A DNA stretch of 64,000 nucleotides from Flavobacteriia bacterium. GTDB taxonomy: Bacteria > Bacteroidota > Bacteroidia > Flavobacteriales > Flavobacteriaceae. Position 1 is the first letter of the stretch, and the number at the start of each line of letters is the position of its first letter. The stretch covers positions 17,607-81,606 of the forward strand of contig RDXY01000005.1 in the NCBI GenBank assembly GCA_004293045.1, given 5' to 3'. A program made the position numbers and the translations under genes. This document shows, piece after piece, positions 8,948-18,602 of the stretch. Under the pieces are notes generated by a model. That model did not search any database. It saw only the letters and a list, made by a program, of their open reading frames with translations, and had not been told where the DNA came from.

Positions 8948-9715
8948 TTAAAATCCGAAGATATCTTTGCTGTTTTGTGTGGTAATAGCCGCTATATCTT
9001 CTACTGGCAACTGATAAATTTCGGCTAATTTTTCTGCAATTAATTTAATATAACTACTTTCATTGCGTTTCCCTCTAAAGGGTACAGGAGCTAAGTAAGG
9101 TGCGTCGGTTTCTAAAACAATATGTTTGAGGTCAATTTCATTTAAAAACTGATCAATTTTTCCATTTTTAAAAGTGGCTACACCACCAATTCCTAATTTC
9201 ATACCGCAAGAAATAGCTTGTTTTGCTTGATTGAAATCTCCAGTAAAACAATGGAAAATCCCCCACAATGCTGCTGATTTTTCTTGTTCTAAAATTTCAA
9301 AAACTTCGTAAAATGCTTCTCTACAATGAATATTTATGGGTAATTCATATTGTTTAGCTAGTTGAATTTGCTTTACAAAAACGTCTTGCTGTTGTTTTAA
9401 AAACGATTTGTCCCAGAATAAATCAATACCAATTTCGCCAATTGCTGCAAATTTTCTATGGGCTAATTCAGAAACGACATGCGCCAATTCCTCTTCATAA
9501 TTTTCTTTTACATAACAGGGATGTAGCCCCATCATTAAAAATACATTTTCCGGATATTGTGCTTCTAGAGCATACATTTTCTTAGTATAACTACTATCTA
9601 TAGAAGGTACAAATAGTCGAGAAACGCCAGAATCAATAGCGCTTTGAATCATTTTTTCTCGGTCTTCAGAAAATTCTTCAGAATATAAATGAGTATGTGT
9701 GTCAGTTAAAATCAT
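8948..9715 (-). CDS. tatD: TatD-family metal-dependent hydrolase
   Basis: A 255-residue TIM-barrel hydrolase, the usual TatD length. Metal ligands are visible in order: THTH (H7, H9), IGEIGID, NIHCREA, FHCFTGD and LETDAPYLAP. Family members act as metal-dependent 3'-5' exonucleases in DNA repair and RNA or tRNA quality control. It follows the LuxE-like gene by 8 bp and is probably co-transcribed with it. Confidence 0.93.
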   Translation of the reverse strand: MILTDTHTHLYSEEFSEDREKMIQSAIDSGVSRLFVPSIDSSYTKKMYALEAQYPENVFLMMGLHPCYVKENYEEELAHVVSELAHRKFAAIGEIGIDLFWDKSFLKQQQDVFVKQIQLAKQYELPINIHCREAFYEVFEILEQEKSAALWGIFHCFTGDFNQAKQAISCGMKLGIGGVATFKNGKIDQFLNEIDLKHIVLETDAPYLAPVPFRGKRNESSYIKLIAEKLAEIYQLPVEDIAAITTQNSKDIFGF

Positions 9716-9723
9716 TTTATTTT

Positions 9724-10704
9724 TTAATAAACCATTAAATTACAGCCTCTTATGTCAGAATTATCAAATCGTCCTAATACTTCAAAAGTCATATTGTGGT
9801 GTTTTTTCCCTAAATCTTGCGTAGCAATAAAGGAACAGGAATTAATATTCGCTAAATCAATCACATTGATGCCGCCAGTTTTCCCATTCTCAACGTATTG
9901 TAAAGCGTCTTCTGCATCTCTAATTAGTACGTCCATCCATAAGGAACATTCAAACACACCGTTTCCTAACGAGTAAGCTTGAGATAAGAGTTCGGTCATT
10001 CCGTATTCCGAATGTATGGTGTTTACTCCAAATCCTTCACAAAGCGTTTGGTGTAATTCTTCTCGAATGATTTCTTTTCGTTTGCCTTTCATACCACCAG
10101 TTTCCATTACTATGGTATTAGTTAGATTGAATTTTTTGTATTCTATTAAGTCTAATAAAGCATAAGTAACCCCTATCAAAAGAATATTCTGTCCATCAGT
10201 TTCAAGTTCGATAATTTTATTGGCAAGTTGTTCAAGATTATTTAAATAGAAACCACTGTCTTGATGATTACTTTTTGCGATCCAATCGTTTACCATATAA
10301 ATTAAAGAAGAACCTTCCCTTTCTAAATAAGATGGAAGTAAAGCTAAAACACAATACTCTTGAATATTCCCATAAAATTGAGCGAAAGCAATAGAATAGC
10401 TGTTCTCGTATACCGAAACATCTGTAACAAAATGCTGGCTTGTTTGTGTACCTGTTGTGCCGCTACTAGTAAAAATTGCTTGAGCTGGTTCAAAATTAGA
10501 GACTATTGTTTCCGATTTAAAAAATTGTATGGGTAAAAATGGAATCGCATTTATTTGTTTTACATTATTTGGACTTTTGCCTAAATGATTACAAAAAGCT
10601 TGATACACTTTGTTGTTTTCATATTGATAACGAAAAACTTTTAAAGTAATTTTTTCAAATTCTTTTTTAGAGGAAATAGCAAAAATGTCATCTTGTGAAA
10701 TCAT
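9724..10704 (-). CDS. LuxE/PaaK-like acyl-protein synthetase
   Basis: An adenylate-forming relative of the LuxE acyl-protein synthetase. The ATP-binding loop is FTSSGTTGTQTSQH, followed by MKGKRKEIIREEL, HSEYGMTELLSQAYS and a short C-terminal part ending at 326 residues. The frame is open from 10737, but I prefer the ATG at 10704 (MISQDDIFAISS) because a TAnnTTTG element lies at 10709-10716. No luxCD genes are present, so bioluminescence is not implied. It most likely activates a carboxylic acid for transfer; the substrate is unknown. Confidence 0.8.
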   Translation of the reverse strand: MISQDDIFAISSKKEFEKITLKVFRYQYENNKVYQAFCNHLGKSPNNVKQINAIPFLPIQFFKSETIVSNFEPAQAIFTSSGTTGTQTSQHFVTDVSVYENSYSIAFAQFYGNIQEYCVLALLPSYLEREGSSLIYMVNDWIAKSNHQDSGFYLNNLEQLANKIIELETDGQNILLIGVTYALLDLIEYKKFNLTNTIVMETGGMKGKRKEIIREELHQTLCEGFGVNTIHSEYGMTELLSQAYSLGNGVFECSLWMDVLIRDAEDALQYVENGKTGGINVIDLANINSCSFIATQDLGKKHHNMTFEVLGRFDNSDIRGCNLMVY

Positions 10705-10708
10705 ATTG

Positions 10709-10716
10709 CAAAAGTA
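10709..10716 (-). promoter_or_regulatory. -7 element of the LuxE-like gene
   Basis: TACTTTTG on the minus strand matches TAnnTTTG. It ends only 4 bp before the ATG at 10704, so a transcript starting about 5-8 bp downstream would be nearly leaderless. Confidence 0.4.
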
Positions 10717-10763
10717 GAAAAAGAATATTAGTTGCAAGTATCTTTTCTAGTTTTAGATATAAA

Positions 10764-10791
10764 AAAAGCACCAATTAATATTGGTGCTTTC
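10764..10791 (-). terminator. Intrinsic terminator of the 570-aa T9SS protein
   Basis: GCACCAAT (10768-10775) and ATTGGTGC (10780-10787) form an 8-bp stem with a 4-base loop. On the minus strand it is followed by a T run. Confidence 0.8.
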
Positions 10792-10812
10792 TTGAATATG
10801 TTTTAAAACTAA

Positions 10813-12525
10813 TTACTGAATAATTAGTTTTTTAGTTGCCGTTTTTCCTTCTTCAGTAATTTTTACAATGTACATACCAGGAGTTAAACCAGTAATATTT
10901 ACAGAATTATTACTTACTTTCGAATTGATTACTTCTTTTCCTAAAACATTTATTATAGATACATTAATATCACTATTTAAAGCTGTTTCAATAAATAAAT
11001 TATTTTTTGTTGGATTTGGATACATTTTCAATCCGTCAATTTGAGAGAAAGATTGGTTTGCTAAAGTGAAATTAGGAGTAGTTGTAATTGATAATTCATC
11101 TAATGTCATTGCAGGTGTGGATGTTGCGCTATCTTGTCTGAAAATAAAGTTAGCAATACTTGTTAAAGCAGTAGTAGGCGTAGTTGAAATAGTTGCGCTT
11201 GCAGAACCTCCAATGGTTGGGTTTTCATATAAAGCTAATAAATTAGATGTAAAATTATAGCCTAAAACTAAATATTGTACAGAGTTTACATTGTATAAAT
11301 TTGGAGACCAAACAATATCTGCAGTTACTGTAGTGGTGCTAATTCCATATTGAAATTGTGTTCCATTTGATTTTATCCAAATTTTACCAGAATATACATT
11401 TGTTGCACTTGAAAAACTTGCAAAGTAGGTTGAACCTGTTGTAGATATTCCTGTTAAATCAGTAACTTTAATTAAAAATGAAGTGTAAATAGTACCAGAT
11501 GTAGTGTCTGTAAACGGTAACAAAGTGTCACTTCCTGTACCTGCTAAGGCTACTGAATTTCCTGTTGCAGTAATGCCTGTATAAGATAAATTACCAGAAA
11601 CAGCTAAAATTTCATCTGATCCAACTGAAGTATTTTTCCACATTTGAGAAAAGCTAAGCGCTGTACCGGCACTATAATTGAAAGATTCATTTACAGGTAT
11701 AGTACTTGTTCCAATACAGCTATCTGGACTTGTGACACTAAATGTAAATGAACAAGTTGGTCCAGAAGAAATTTGAACAGTAGACGTCCCTAAAGTGCTT
11801 TCATTATAGGTTAAAATAACACTTCCTATTGCAGCTGTTGAAGGATTGTCTCCAGTTATTGAAGCGCCAGGAGCTGTTATTGTATAAGTACCAGTTGCGC
11901 CACCTGTATAAGGAATTGTTACAGTATAATTATCTAAAGCTGAAGTTGAAGTTACACAAGCAATTACAGGAGTTCCTAATGATAATGTACAAGAAGCTGA
12001 TACTGCAGCTAATTTAATATCGTCAATTCTCATTTGAGCAGTTGCTGGTTGTGTGAATCTTAGTGACAAAGTTGTCGATGCTGGGATTTGACCTCCAGGG
12101 ATTGTAACTAAATTCCATGACGTATTTGTGTTATTTGTAAAAGTTATAGGTGTCCAAGTTGTACCGTCTGTTGACTTTTCAACTACTAATTGAGTTGCAG
12201 CTACACTTGTAAGATAACCAAATGAAAGTTGAATATCAGAAGCTGTGTAAGTAGATGTATTAATGCCGCTAATAATTAAGTTTTTTCCAGCTGTATTGGT
12301 TAAAAAAACATTTCCACTTCCAGAAGCACCAACATATCCAGATGAAGCTAAAGAAGTTCTTACATCTCCAGAACCTGAATAGGCTATTGGAGTACTTGCC
12401 TGCCATCCAGTATAAGCAGTAATTAGTGTCGTAGAAGCAGGAGTTCCAAAGTTTTCAGAATAAATAGTTTGTCCAAAACTAGAAATAGTTAATAAACAAG
12501 AAAGTAAAAAGTAAATTTTTTTCAT
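10813..12525 (-). CDS. Secreted protein with T9SS type A sorting domain
   Basis: A 570-residue exported protein. The signal peptide is MKKIYFLLSCLLTISSFG. The body is Ser/Thr/Gly-rich and contains two jelly-roll-like segments of the choice-of-anchor or cleaved-adhesin sort (SENFGTPAS, RIDDIKL; VNESFNYSAG) separated by an Ig-like, cysteine-containing part. The C-terminal 75 residues are a type A sorting domain: LKMYPNPTKNNLFIE, VLGKEVI, GLTPGMYIVKI and final KKLIIQ. It should be moved across the outer membrane by the type IX system and attached to the surface or released. Ligand or role unknown, possibly adhesion. Confidence 0.85.
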   Translation of the reverse strand: MKKIYFLLSCLLTISSFGQTIYSENFGTPASTTLITAYTGWQASTPIAYSGSGDVRTSLASSGYVGASGSGNVFLTNTAGKNLIISGINTSTYTASDIQLSFGYLTSVAATQLVVEKSTDGTTWTPITFTNNTNTSWNLVTIPGGQIPASTTLSLRFTQPATAQMRIDDIKLAAVSASCTLSLGTPVIACVTSTSALDNYTVTIPYTGGATGTYTITAPGASITGDNPSTAAIGSVILTYNESTLGTSTVQISSGPTCSFTFSVTSPDSCIGTSTIPVNESFNYSAGTALSFSQMWKNTSVGSDEILAVSGNLSYTGITATGNSVALAGTGSDTLLPFTDTTSGTIYTSFLIKVTDLTGISTTGSTYFASFSSATNVYSGKIWIKSNGTQFQYGISTTTVTADIVWSPNLYNVNSVQYLVLGYNFTSNLLALYENPTIGGSASATISTTPTTALTSIANFIFRQDSATSTPAMTLDELSITTTPNFTLANQSFSQIDGLKMYPNPTKNNLFIETALNSDINVSIINVLGKEVINSKVSNNSVNITGLTPGMYIVKITEEGKTATKKLIIQ

Positions 12526-12547
12526 TTTTTAAAAATTAAATTAGTCA

Positions 12548-12555
12548 CAAATATA
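12548..12555 (-). promoter_or_regulatory. -7 element of the 570-aa T9SS protein
   Basis: TATATTTG on the minus strand, 22 bp upstream of the start codon. Confidence 0.5.
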
Positions 12556-12625
12556 AGTACACAACCTGTTTCAATAACATGGAAGTAGTAAAGTTAATGT
12601 AAACTTAATAAAGATAAATTATTAG

Positions 12626-12964
12626 CTAGTTAATGATCAGTTTTCTAGTAGCAGATGCTTCGCCTTCTTTGATCTTAATGATATAAACACCAGGATTTAA
12701 AGTAGAGACATTTAATTCTTTGGTATATAGAATAGTGTCAATTACTTTTTTGCCTAACACATCAAAAATTTCAACTTTTTTATCTAAATTTAATCTTGAA
12801 GAAATGAAAACTTTGCCAGTATTGTTAGGGTTTGGGTACAAACTTAATCCTTCAATAACAGGCTCTTGCGATCTAGTAGAGCCATTATTTTTGCTTTCTT
12901 GAGCAACTGCAGCCACACTAAATAAGAAGAATAAGATGAAAGTATAAATGTAATTTTTAGCCAT
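12626..12964 (-). CDS. Small secreted protein consisting mainly of a T9SS sorting domain
   Basis: Only 112 residues. After a signal peptide (MAKNYIYTFILFFLFSVAAVAQ) comes about 15 residues of linker (ESKNNGSTRSQEP) and then a full type A sorting domain (LSLYPNPNNTG, VLGKKVI, LNPGVYIIKI, TRKLIIN). Hence almost nothing would remain after the sorting domain is cut off. It lies 100 bp upstream of the larger T9SS protein on the same strand. It could be a truncated cargo, or a small secreted peptide carrier. Confidence 0.82.
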   Translation of the reverse strand: MAKNYIYTFILFFLFSVAAVAQESKNNGSTRSQEPVIEGLSLYPNPNNTGKVFISSRLNLDKKVEIFDVLGKKVIDTILYTKELNVSTLNPGVYIIKIKEGEASATRKLIIN

Positions 12965-13155
12965 AATTTTAATATATGTTGTAAATTTATAAAATAAATA
13001 TCAATTAAAATGCCAAAAATGAGAAAATTATTTATTTTTCATTATTTTTTTTAGTGGTGTAAATTTATTTTTTTAAAACTATAACAATTTGTTATTTTTT
13101 TGATGATTTCTTATTTTTTTCCAGGGTGTTTTCTTTTTTCTTAAAAAAACGCTAA

Positions 13156-14577
<1,422 letters not shown>

Positions 14578-14596
14578 TCTTATTTATATTATTAAC

Positions 14597-14634
14597 AAAA
14601 AAGCAGTTTTCCTTTTTGAAAACTGCTTTTTTTA
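14597..14634 (+). terminator. Intrinsic terminator of gdhA
   Basis: A 15-bp stem (14597-14611 with 14618-14632) around a six-base loop. The core is GCAGTTTTC/GAAAACTGC and it ends in T7. The symmetrical A/T flanks let it work for the convergent HD gene as well. Confidence 0.9.
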
Positions 14635-14656
14635 TATTTATAATTGAAACTATTTA

Positions 14657-15301
14657 CTAAATAATTCCGTTCCATTCTCCGTAAAATTGCTCCAAATACA
14701 ATTCCATAAAATCATGGCGTTTTTGGGCTAGTTTTTTTCCTGTTTGGGTATTCATTTTGTCTTTTAACAGCAATAATTTTTCGTAAAAATGATTAATTGT
14801 GGGCGCAGTGGATTTTTTATATTCTTCCTTAGACATTGATAAATTGGGTAAAATTTCAGGGTGATAAATAGCTCTATTTTTAAACCCTCCATAATTAAAC
14901 GTTCTTGCAATTCCTATAGCTCCAATAGCATCCAGTCTGTCGGCATCTTGCACAATTTCTAATTCTTTGGAATGAAAGTCTTTTTTGAAATTTCCACCTT
15001 TGAAAGATATATTTTCAATAATATTTACCACATGATGTATAGTTTCTTCTGCAACATTTTCTTTTGTTAAAAAATCACGTGCTATTTTCGGCCCAATTGT
15101 TTCATCACCATTATGAAATTTACTATCGGCAATGTCGTGCAACAAAGCGGCTAATTGAACTACTTCAATATTACAACTTTCTTCTTTAGCAATTAATATA
15201 GCATTTTTATAAACACGCTCAATATGAAACCAATCATGTCCGCCTTCTGCTGACTTTAATTGCTGTTTCACGAAATTTTCTGCGTTTTCTAGTACTGACA
15301 T
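14657..15301 (-). CDS. HD-domain phosphohydrolase
   Basis: A 214-residue HD superfamily protein, taking the ATG at 15301 (MSVLENAENFVKQQL). Metal ligands appear as HDWFHIERV, LLHDIADSKF and the distal QDADRLDAIGAIGIARTF block. Family members are metal-dependent phosphohydrolases acting on nucleotides or related phosphates. The protein resembles YedJ/YpgQ-type HD enzymes, but the substrate is not known. It follows the desaturase gene on the same strand after a spacer rich in GGAATTT repeats. Confidence 0.85.
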   Translation of the reverse strand: MSVLENAENFVKQQLKSAEGGHDWFHIERVYKNAILIAKEESCNIEVVQLAALLHDIADSKFHNGDETIGPKIARDFLTKENVAEETIHHVVNIIENISFKGGNFKKDFHSKELEIVQDADRLDAIGAIGIARTFNYGGFKNRAIYHPEILPNLSMSKEEYKKSTAPTINHFYEKLLLLKDKMNTQTGKKLAQKRHDFMELYLEQFYGEWNGII

Positions 15302-15367
15302 TTTAGTTTGGATAAAAAATTCCAAACTCTTTTGGAATTTGGAATTTATATTTTTAGAATTTAAATA

Positions 15368-16357
15368 TTATCTAATTAAAGCAGGTGCTACCCATTTGAA
15401 AACCTGCCCTTCTTCAGGAATGATTATTCTTTCAGATATTTTCTTCATTCTTTCTGGTAATTTCATTAGGTAATCTCTTGCTTTTTCAGCTTCGGCGGTT
15501 AGTCCGTTGATATTAGCAATATCCCATTTTACGTTTAATTTTTCTAAAATATCAACATAATCAGCAGCTGTATACACGCCAATTCTTTGAGCGGAATCAG
15601 AAAATGCTTCAAATGCACTACCAATTTTTTCGCCAGATTCACGTAAGAAAACTGCAGGCATGGTAATTTTTTGCTTCATCATGTATTGAAAAGCCAGCAT
15701 CATTTCGCTAGGATCTACTTTAAATATTTGATTTACAAATTCGCTATAGGCTAAATGATGGCGCATTTCATCACCAGCAATAAGATTGCACATTTTGAAT
15801 AATTTTTTTTCTCCATATTTTTTAGCAATAAGTGCTACTCTGTTATGAGAAACAAATGTGGCTAATTCTTGAAAACTGGTATAAACAAAGTTTTTGTAGG
15901 GATCTCTTCCGGTTCCAATATCAAAACCATCATTAATTAGATGTTGCGTGGTTTGCTCTATTTCACGCATATTTACTCTTCCTGATAAGTACAAATATTT
16001 GTTTAAAGCATCACCATGACGATTTTCTTCACCTGTCCAATGGCGTACCCATTTGCTCCATCCATTTCTTTCTACATTATCTACCCCTTCTACATCCATT
16101 AACCACGATTCGTAGGTTGGTAAAGCTTCTTCTGTAATAGTATCTCCAACTAAAGTAACCCAAAAATCGTAGGGTAAATCTTTTGAAATTTCTCTTAGTT
16201 CTTTTACTTCTTCTAAAAAACTTTCTTGATTAGAATCGGGTAGTAAATCCGTTGGTTGCCATATTTTTTCTACTGGAATTAAAAATTCTTCCATAAAAGA
16301 ATCAATTTTCTTTTCCAATAATTGCATCACTTCAAGTCGTATGTTTTGTATTGACAT
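15368..16357 (-). CDS. Acyl-ACP desaturase (soluble di-iron)
   Basis: A 329-residue soluble fatty-acid desaturase of the stearoyl-ACP desaturase family. The two iron-binding EExxH-type motifs are visible as TGEENRHGDALN and AGDEMRHHLAYSEF, plus a conserved EALPTYESWL block. It would insert a double bond into an acyl-ACP using O2 and reduced ferredoxin. It sits 5 bp downstream of a PlsC gene, so the pair probably supplies membrane lipids with unsaturated chains. Confidence 0.92.
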   Translation of the reverse strand: MSIQNIRLEVMQLLEKKIDSFMEEFLIPVEKIWQPTDLLPDSNQESFLEEVKELREISKDLPYDFWVTLVGDTITEEALPTYESWLMDVEGVDNVERNGWSKWVRHWTGEENRHGDALNKYLYLSGRVNMREIEQTTQHLINDGFDIGTGRDPYKNFVYTSFQELATFVSHNRVALIAKKYGEKKLFKMCNLIAGDEMRHHLAYSEFVNQIFKVDPSEMMLAFQYMMKQKITMPAVFLRESGEKIGSAFEAFSDSAQRIGVYTAADYVDILEKLNVKWDIANINGLTAEAEKARDYLMKLPERMKKISERIIIPEEGQVFKWVAPALIR

Positions 16358-16362
16358 GGTTT

Positions 16363-17094
16363 TTAATTTATATGTTTTTTTATACTTTCTTCAGTTTTTT
16401 CAAAAATTTCATCAAATGAATAATCAGAAATTTTTAATGGTTGATGTATTTGAAATGTTATTTTTGTTCCTAACCCTAAAGGGAATTGTCCAAATCTGTT
16501 CATCTTCCAGGAATTATTTATACTAATAGGAACAAAATAAGCATCTGGTGCAAATTTGTATAACATTTTCAATCCATTTGTAGCAAATTCTTTAGGCTTA
16601 CCCGTTTTGCTTCTCGTACCTTCAGGAAAAATAACCATCGAACGATTTGTACTATTAATGTATTCTCCAGCTTTTTTTATTTCTGTCAAAGCTTGTTTTC
16701 CGTCTTTTCTATCAATTAATGCAGAACCACCAATTCTTAAATTTAAAGAAACACTTGGAATGCCTTTTCCTAGCTCTTTTTTACTGATAAATTTTGGATG
16801 CACATTTCTTAAAAACCAAATAATTGGAATAATATCGTGCATGCTTTGATGGTTACAAACTAAAATTAAAGGTTTGTTTTCTGGTAAATTTTCTTTGCCC
16901 ACGAAGGTGTATGTTGTACCTAAAATATGAGCAGTTCTTAATAGAAAAAAATTTAAAACCGCTACAGAAATTCTATGTGCATTATACCCAAATACATGGT
17001 AACATACCAATTGAATAGGGTGAAAAATAAGCAACCAAAATAAAAAAACTATCGCATAAAGGACCGATAATGGATACGAAATAATTTTTTGCAT
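16363..17094 (-). CDS. plsC: 1-acyl-sn-glycerol-3-phosphate acyltransferase
   Basis: A 243-residue membrane-associated acyltransferase that makes phosphatidic acid. It has two hydrophobic N-terminal segments, the HX4D motif NHQSMHD, the glycerol-phosphate motif FPEGTRSK, and the VPISINNSWK block. This is the first gene of a unit with the acyl-ACP desaturase (5 bp gap). Confidence 0.92.
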   Translation of the reverse strand: MQKIISYPLSVLYAIVFLFWLLIFHPIQLVCYHVFGYNAHRISVAVLNFFLLRTAHILGTTYTFVGKENLPENKPLILVCNHQSMHDIIPIIWFLRNVHPKFISKKELGKGIPSVSLNLRIGGSALIDRKDGKQALTEIKKAGEYINSTNRSMVIFPEGTRSKTGKPKEFATNGLKMLYKFAPDAYFVPISINNSWKMNRFGQFPLGLGTKITFQIHQPLKISDYSFDEIFEKTEESIKKHIN

Positions 17095-17140
17095 ACCTTT
17101 TTTGTATTAAACGCTGTCAAAGATATGTGTTATAAATAAA

Positions 17141-17165
17141 AAAAACCACCTATTAGGTGGTTTTT
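17141..17165 (-). terminator. Bidirectional terminator hairpin
   Basis: AAAAACCACC (17141-17150) and GGTGGTTTTT (17156-17165) form a 10-bp stem with loop TATTA. It lies just after the minus-strand bacilliredoxin gene, upstream of the plsC unit. Confidence 0.85.
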
Positions 17166-17185
17166 ATAGTATGCTTGCATAGTAA

Positions 17186-17596
17186 TTAGCAAAATTCGTT
17201 GTAAGCGTCTTTTAAGTTTTCTGCGATTAGTTCTGCTGGACGGCCTTCAATATGATGGCGTTCTAACATGTGAACCAGTTCGCCGTCTTTAAATAAAGCC
17301 ATACATGGCGAAGATGGAGGAAAAGGAAACATATGTTCTCTTGCTTTGTCCACTGCTTCTTTGTCCACTCCTGCAAAAACAGTTACTAAATTACTTGGTT
17401 TTTTTACATTTTCTAAACTCATTTTTGCACCTGGACGAGCATTTCTGGCCGCGCAACCACAAACCGAATTCACAACCACTAAAGTAGTTCCTGCTTTACT
17501 GATAGCTTGTTCCACAGTTTCAGCGGAATATAAATCTTGAAAACCTGCATCAGATAATTCTGCACGCATGGGTTTTACCATTTCTTCTGGATACAT
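17186..17596 (-). CDS. BrxA/BrxB-family bacilliredoxin
   Basis: A 136-residue thioredoxin-fold protein of the YphP/YqiW family. The active site is [15 protein letters not shown], with the CGC motif in place of CxxC. Homologues remove bacillithiol from oxidised proteins, or act as weak disulfide isomerases. In Bacteroidota the natural low-molecular-weight thiol partner is less certain. It is a single-gene unit with its own promoter and terminator. Confidence 0.92.
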   Translation of the reverse strand: MYPEEMVKPMRAELSDAGFQDLYSAETVEQAISKAGTTLVVVNSVCGCAARNARPGAKMSLENVKKPSNLVTVFAGVDKEAVDKAREHMFPFPPSSPCMALFKDGELVHMLERHHIEGRPAELIAENLKDAYNEFC

Positions 17597-17627
17597 ATTT
17601 TGTTTTTTAATTTGCGTTTATAAAGCA

Positions 17628-17635
17628 CAAATTTA
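17628..17635 (-). promoter_or_regulatory. -7 element of the bacilliredoxin gene
   Basis: TAAATTTG on the minus strand, 31 bp upstream of the start codon at 17596. Confidence 0.5.
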
Positions 17636-17721
17636 CAAAGTTTTTACTTCTACACATATAAACTTTTCATAAAGATTTGTTATCGTGTTATAAATTTGAT
17701 TAAATCTTTAATATTGTATGT

Positions 17722-17729
17722 TATATTTG
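17722..17729 (+). promoter_or_regulatory. -7 element of the 275-aa exported protein gene
   Basis: TATATTTG, 17 bp before the ATG at 17747. A TTTG at 17695-17698 lies 23 bp upstream and could be the -33 element. Confidence 0.55.
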
Positions 17730-17746
17730 TAACAAGATATTAGATT

Positions 17747-18574
17747 ATGAGATATTACATTTTATTTTTTTTAGGTTTAGCCACATTTAGTTTTGCACAA
17801 GAACTAAAAGATGCAGAAATTGAAGTGGTACATATTAAAAGCAAACCTAAAATTGCAACTATTTTAAAAAGAGTAAACAAGCAATTATTAAAAAAATCCG
17901 ATACTACCAGTTTTGTTTTCGATTTGCGTCAAATAAATTTAAAAAATTCGGATACCATTATAAATAGAACAGAAGCGCAAATTATTAAAATTACCAATTT
18001 CAATAGTACATTTTCAAAAAAAAATGTGATAGAAAATAAAAACAATTGGTTTTCTAATTTTAAAGAAATCTTTAAAGAATATAGTTCAGAAGAATCACCA
18101 ATTGGTTGGCTTTCAGGTTTCCCGATTCGTAAAAATTTATCAACTGCCGAATTAGACTTTTTTATTCATCCAAACGGTTACGAATTTACTAGAGAATGGT
18201 TAGATAATGAAGAATTATTAGTCACTTTTAAATCGAATGGTTTTTATAAAGGAAATTTTATTGTGGATAAAAATTACAATTTATTACAATTAAATTATGA
18301 AACGGAACTACCTTATCCGTTTTTTTACACTAGTGAAGCAAGCATTGGTAAGAATCATAAATTCACTTCAAATTGGATATATCAAAGGGAAAAAGTTGCC
18401 ATGAAATTTGAAATTTTCAACAATAAAATGATCTTAAAATCTTTATTTATTGAAGAAAAATTACGAGATTTTACCTTTAAACGATTTGATGAAAAAGGCG
18501 TTACTTTTACCGATGTAAATCAGTTTTACACAAATATCAAATTGGTGAACAAGAAGTTTCAAGAAGTAGAATAA
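17747..18574 (+). CDS. Exported protein of unknown function
   Basis: A 275-residue protein with signal peptide MRYYILFFLGLATFSFAQ. I do not recognise the family. It is basic and Asn/Lys-rich, has an NSTFSKKNVIENKNNW segment, and beta-like blocks such as ELDFFIHPNGYEF, LLVTFKSNGFYKGNF and YNLLQLNYETELPYPF, which look like a periplasmic or outer-membrane-associated beta protein. It has its own promoter. The convergent gene is lycopene cyclase, 28 bp away. Confidence 0.7.
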   Translation: MRYYILFFLGLATFSFAQELKDAEIEVVHIKSKPKIATILKRVNKQLLKKSDTTSFVFDLRQINLKNSDTIINRTEAQIIKITNFNSTFSKKNVIENKNNWFSNFKEIFKEYSSEESPIGWLSGFPIRKNLSTAELDFFIHPNGYEFTREWLDNEELLVTFKSNGFYKGNFIVDKNYNLLQLNYETELPYPFFYTSEASIGKNHKFTSNWIYQREKVAMKFEIFNNKMILKSLFIEEKLRDFTFKRFDEKGVTFTDVNQFYTNIKLVNKKFQEVE

Positions 18575-18602
18575 CTGGATTCTGAAACTTGTTTGATGGG
18601 TA

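Noticed and set aside
9724..10704. Part of a bioluminescence (lux) operon
   Set aside because: Only a LuxE-like protein is present; there are no luxA, B, C or D genes.
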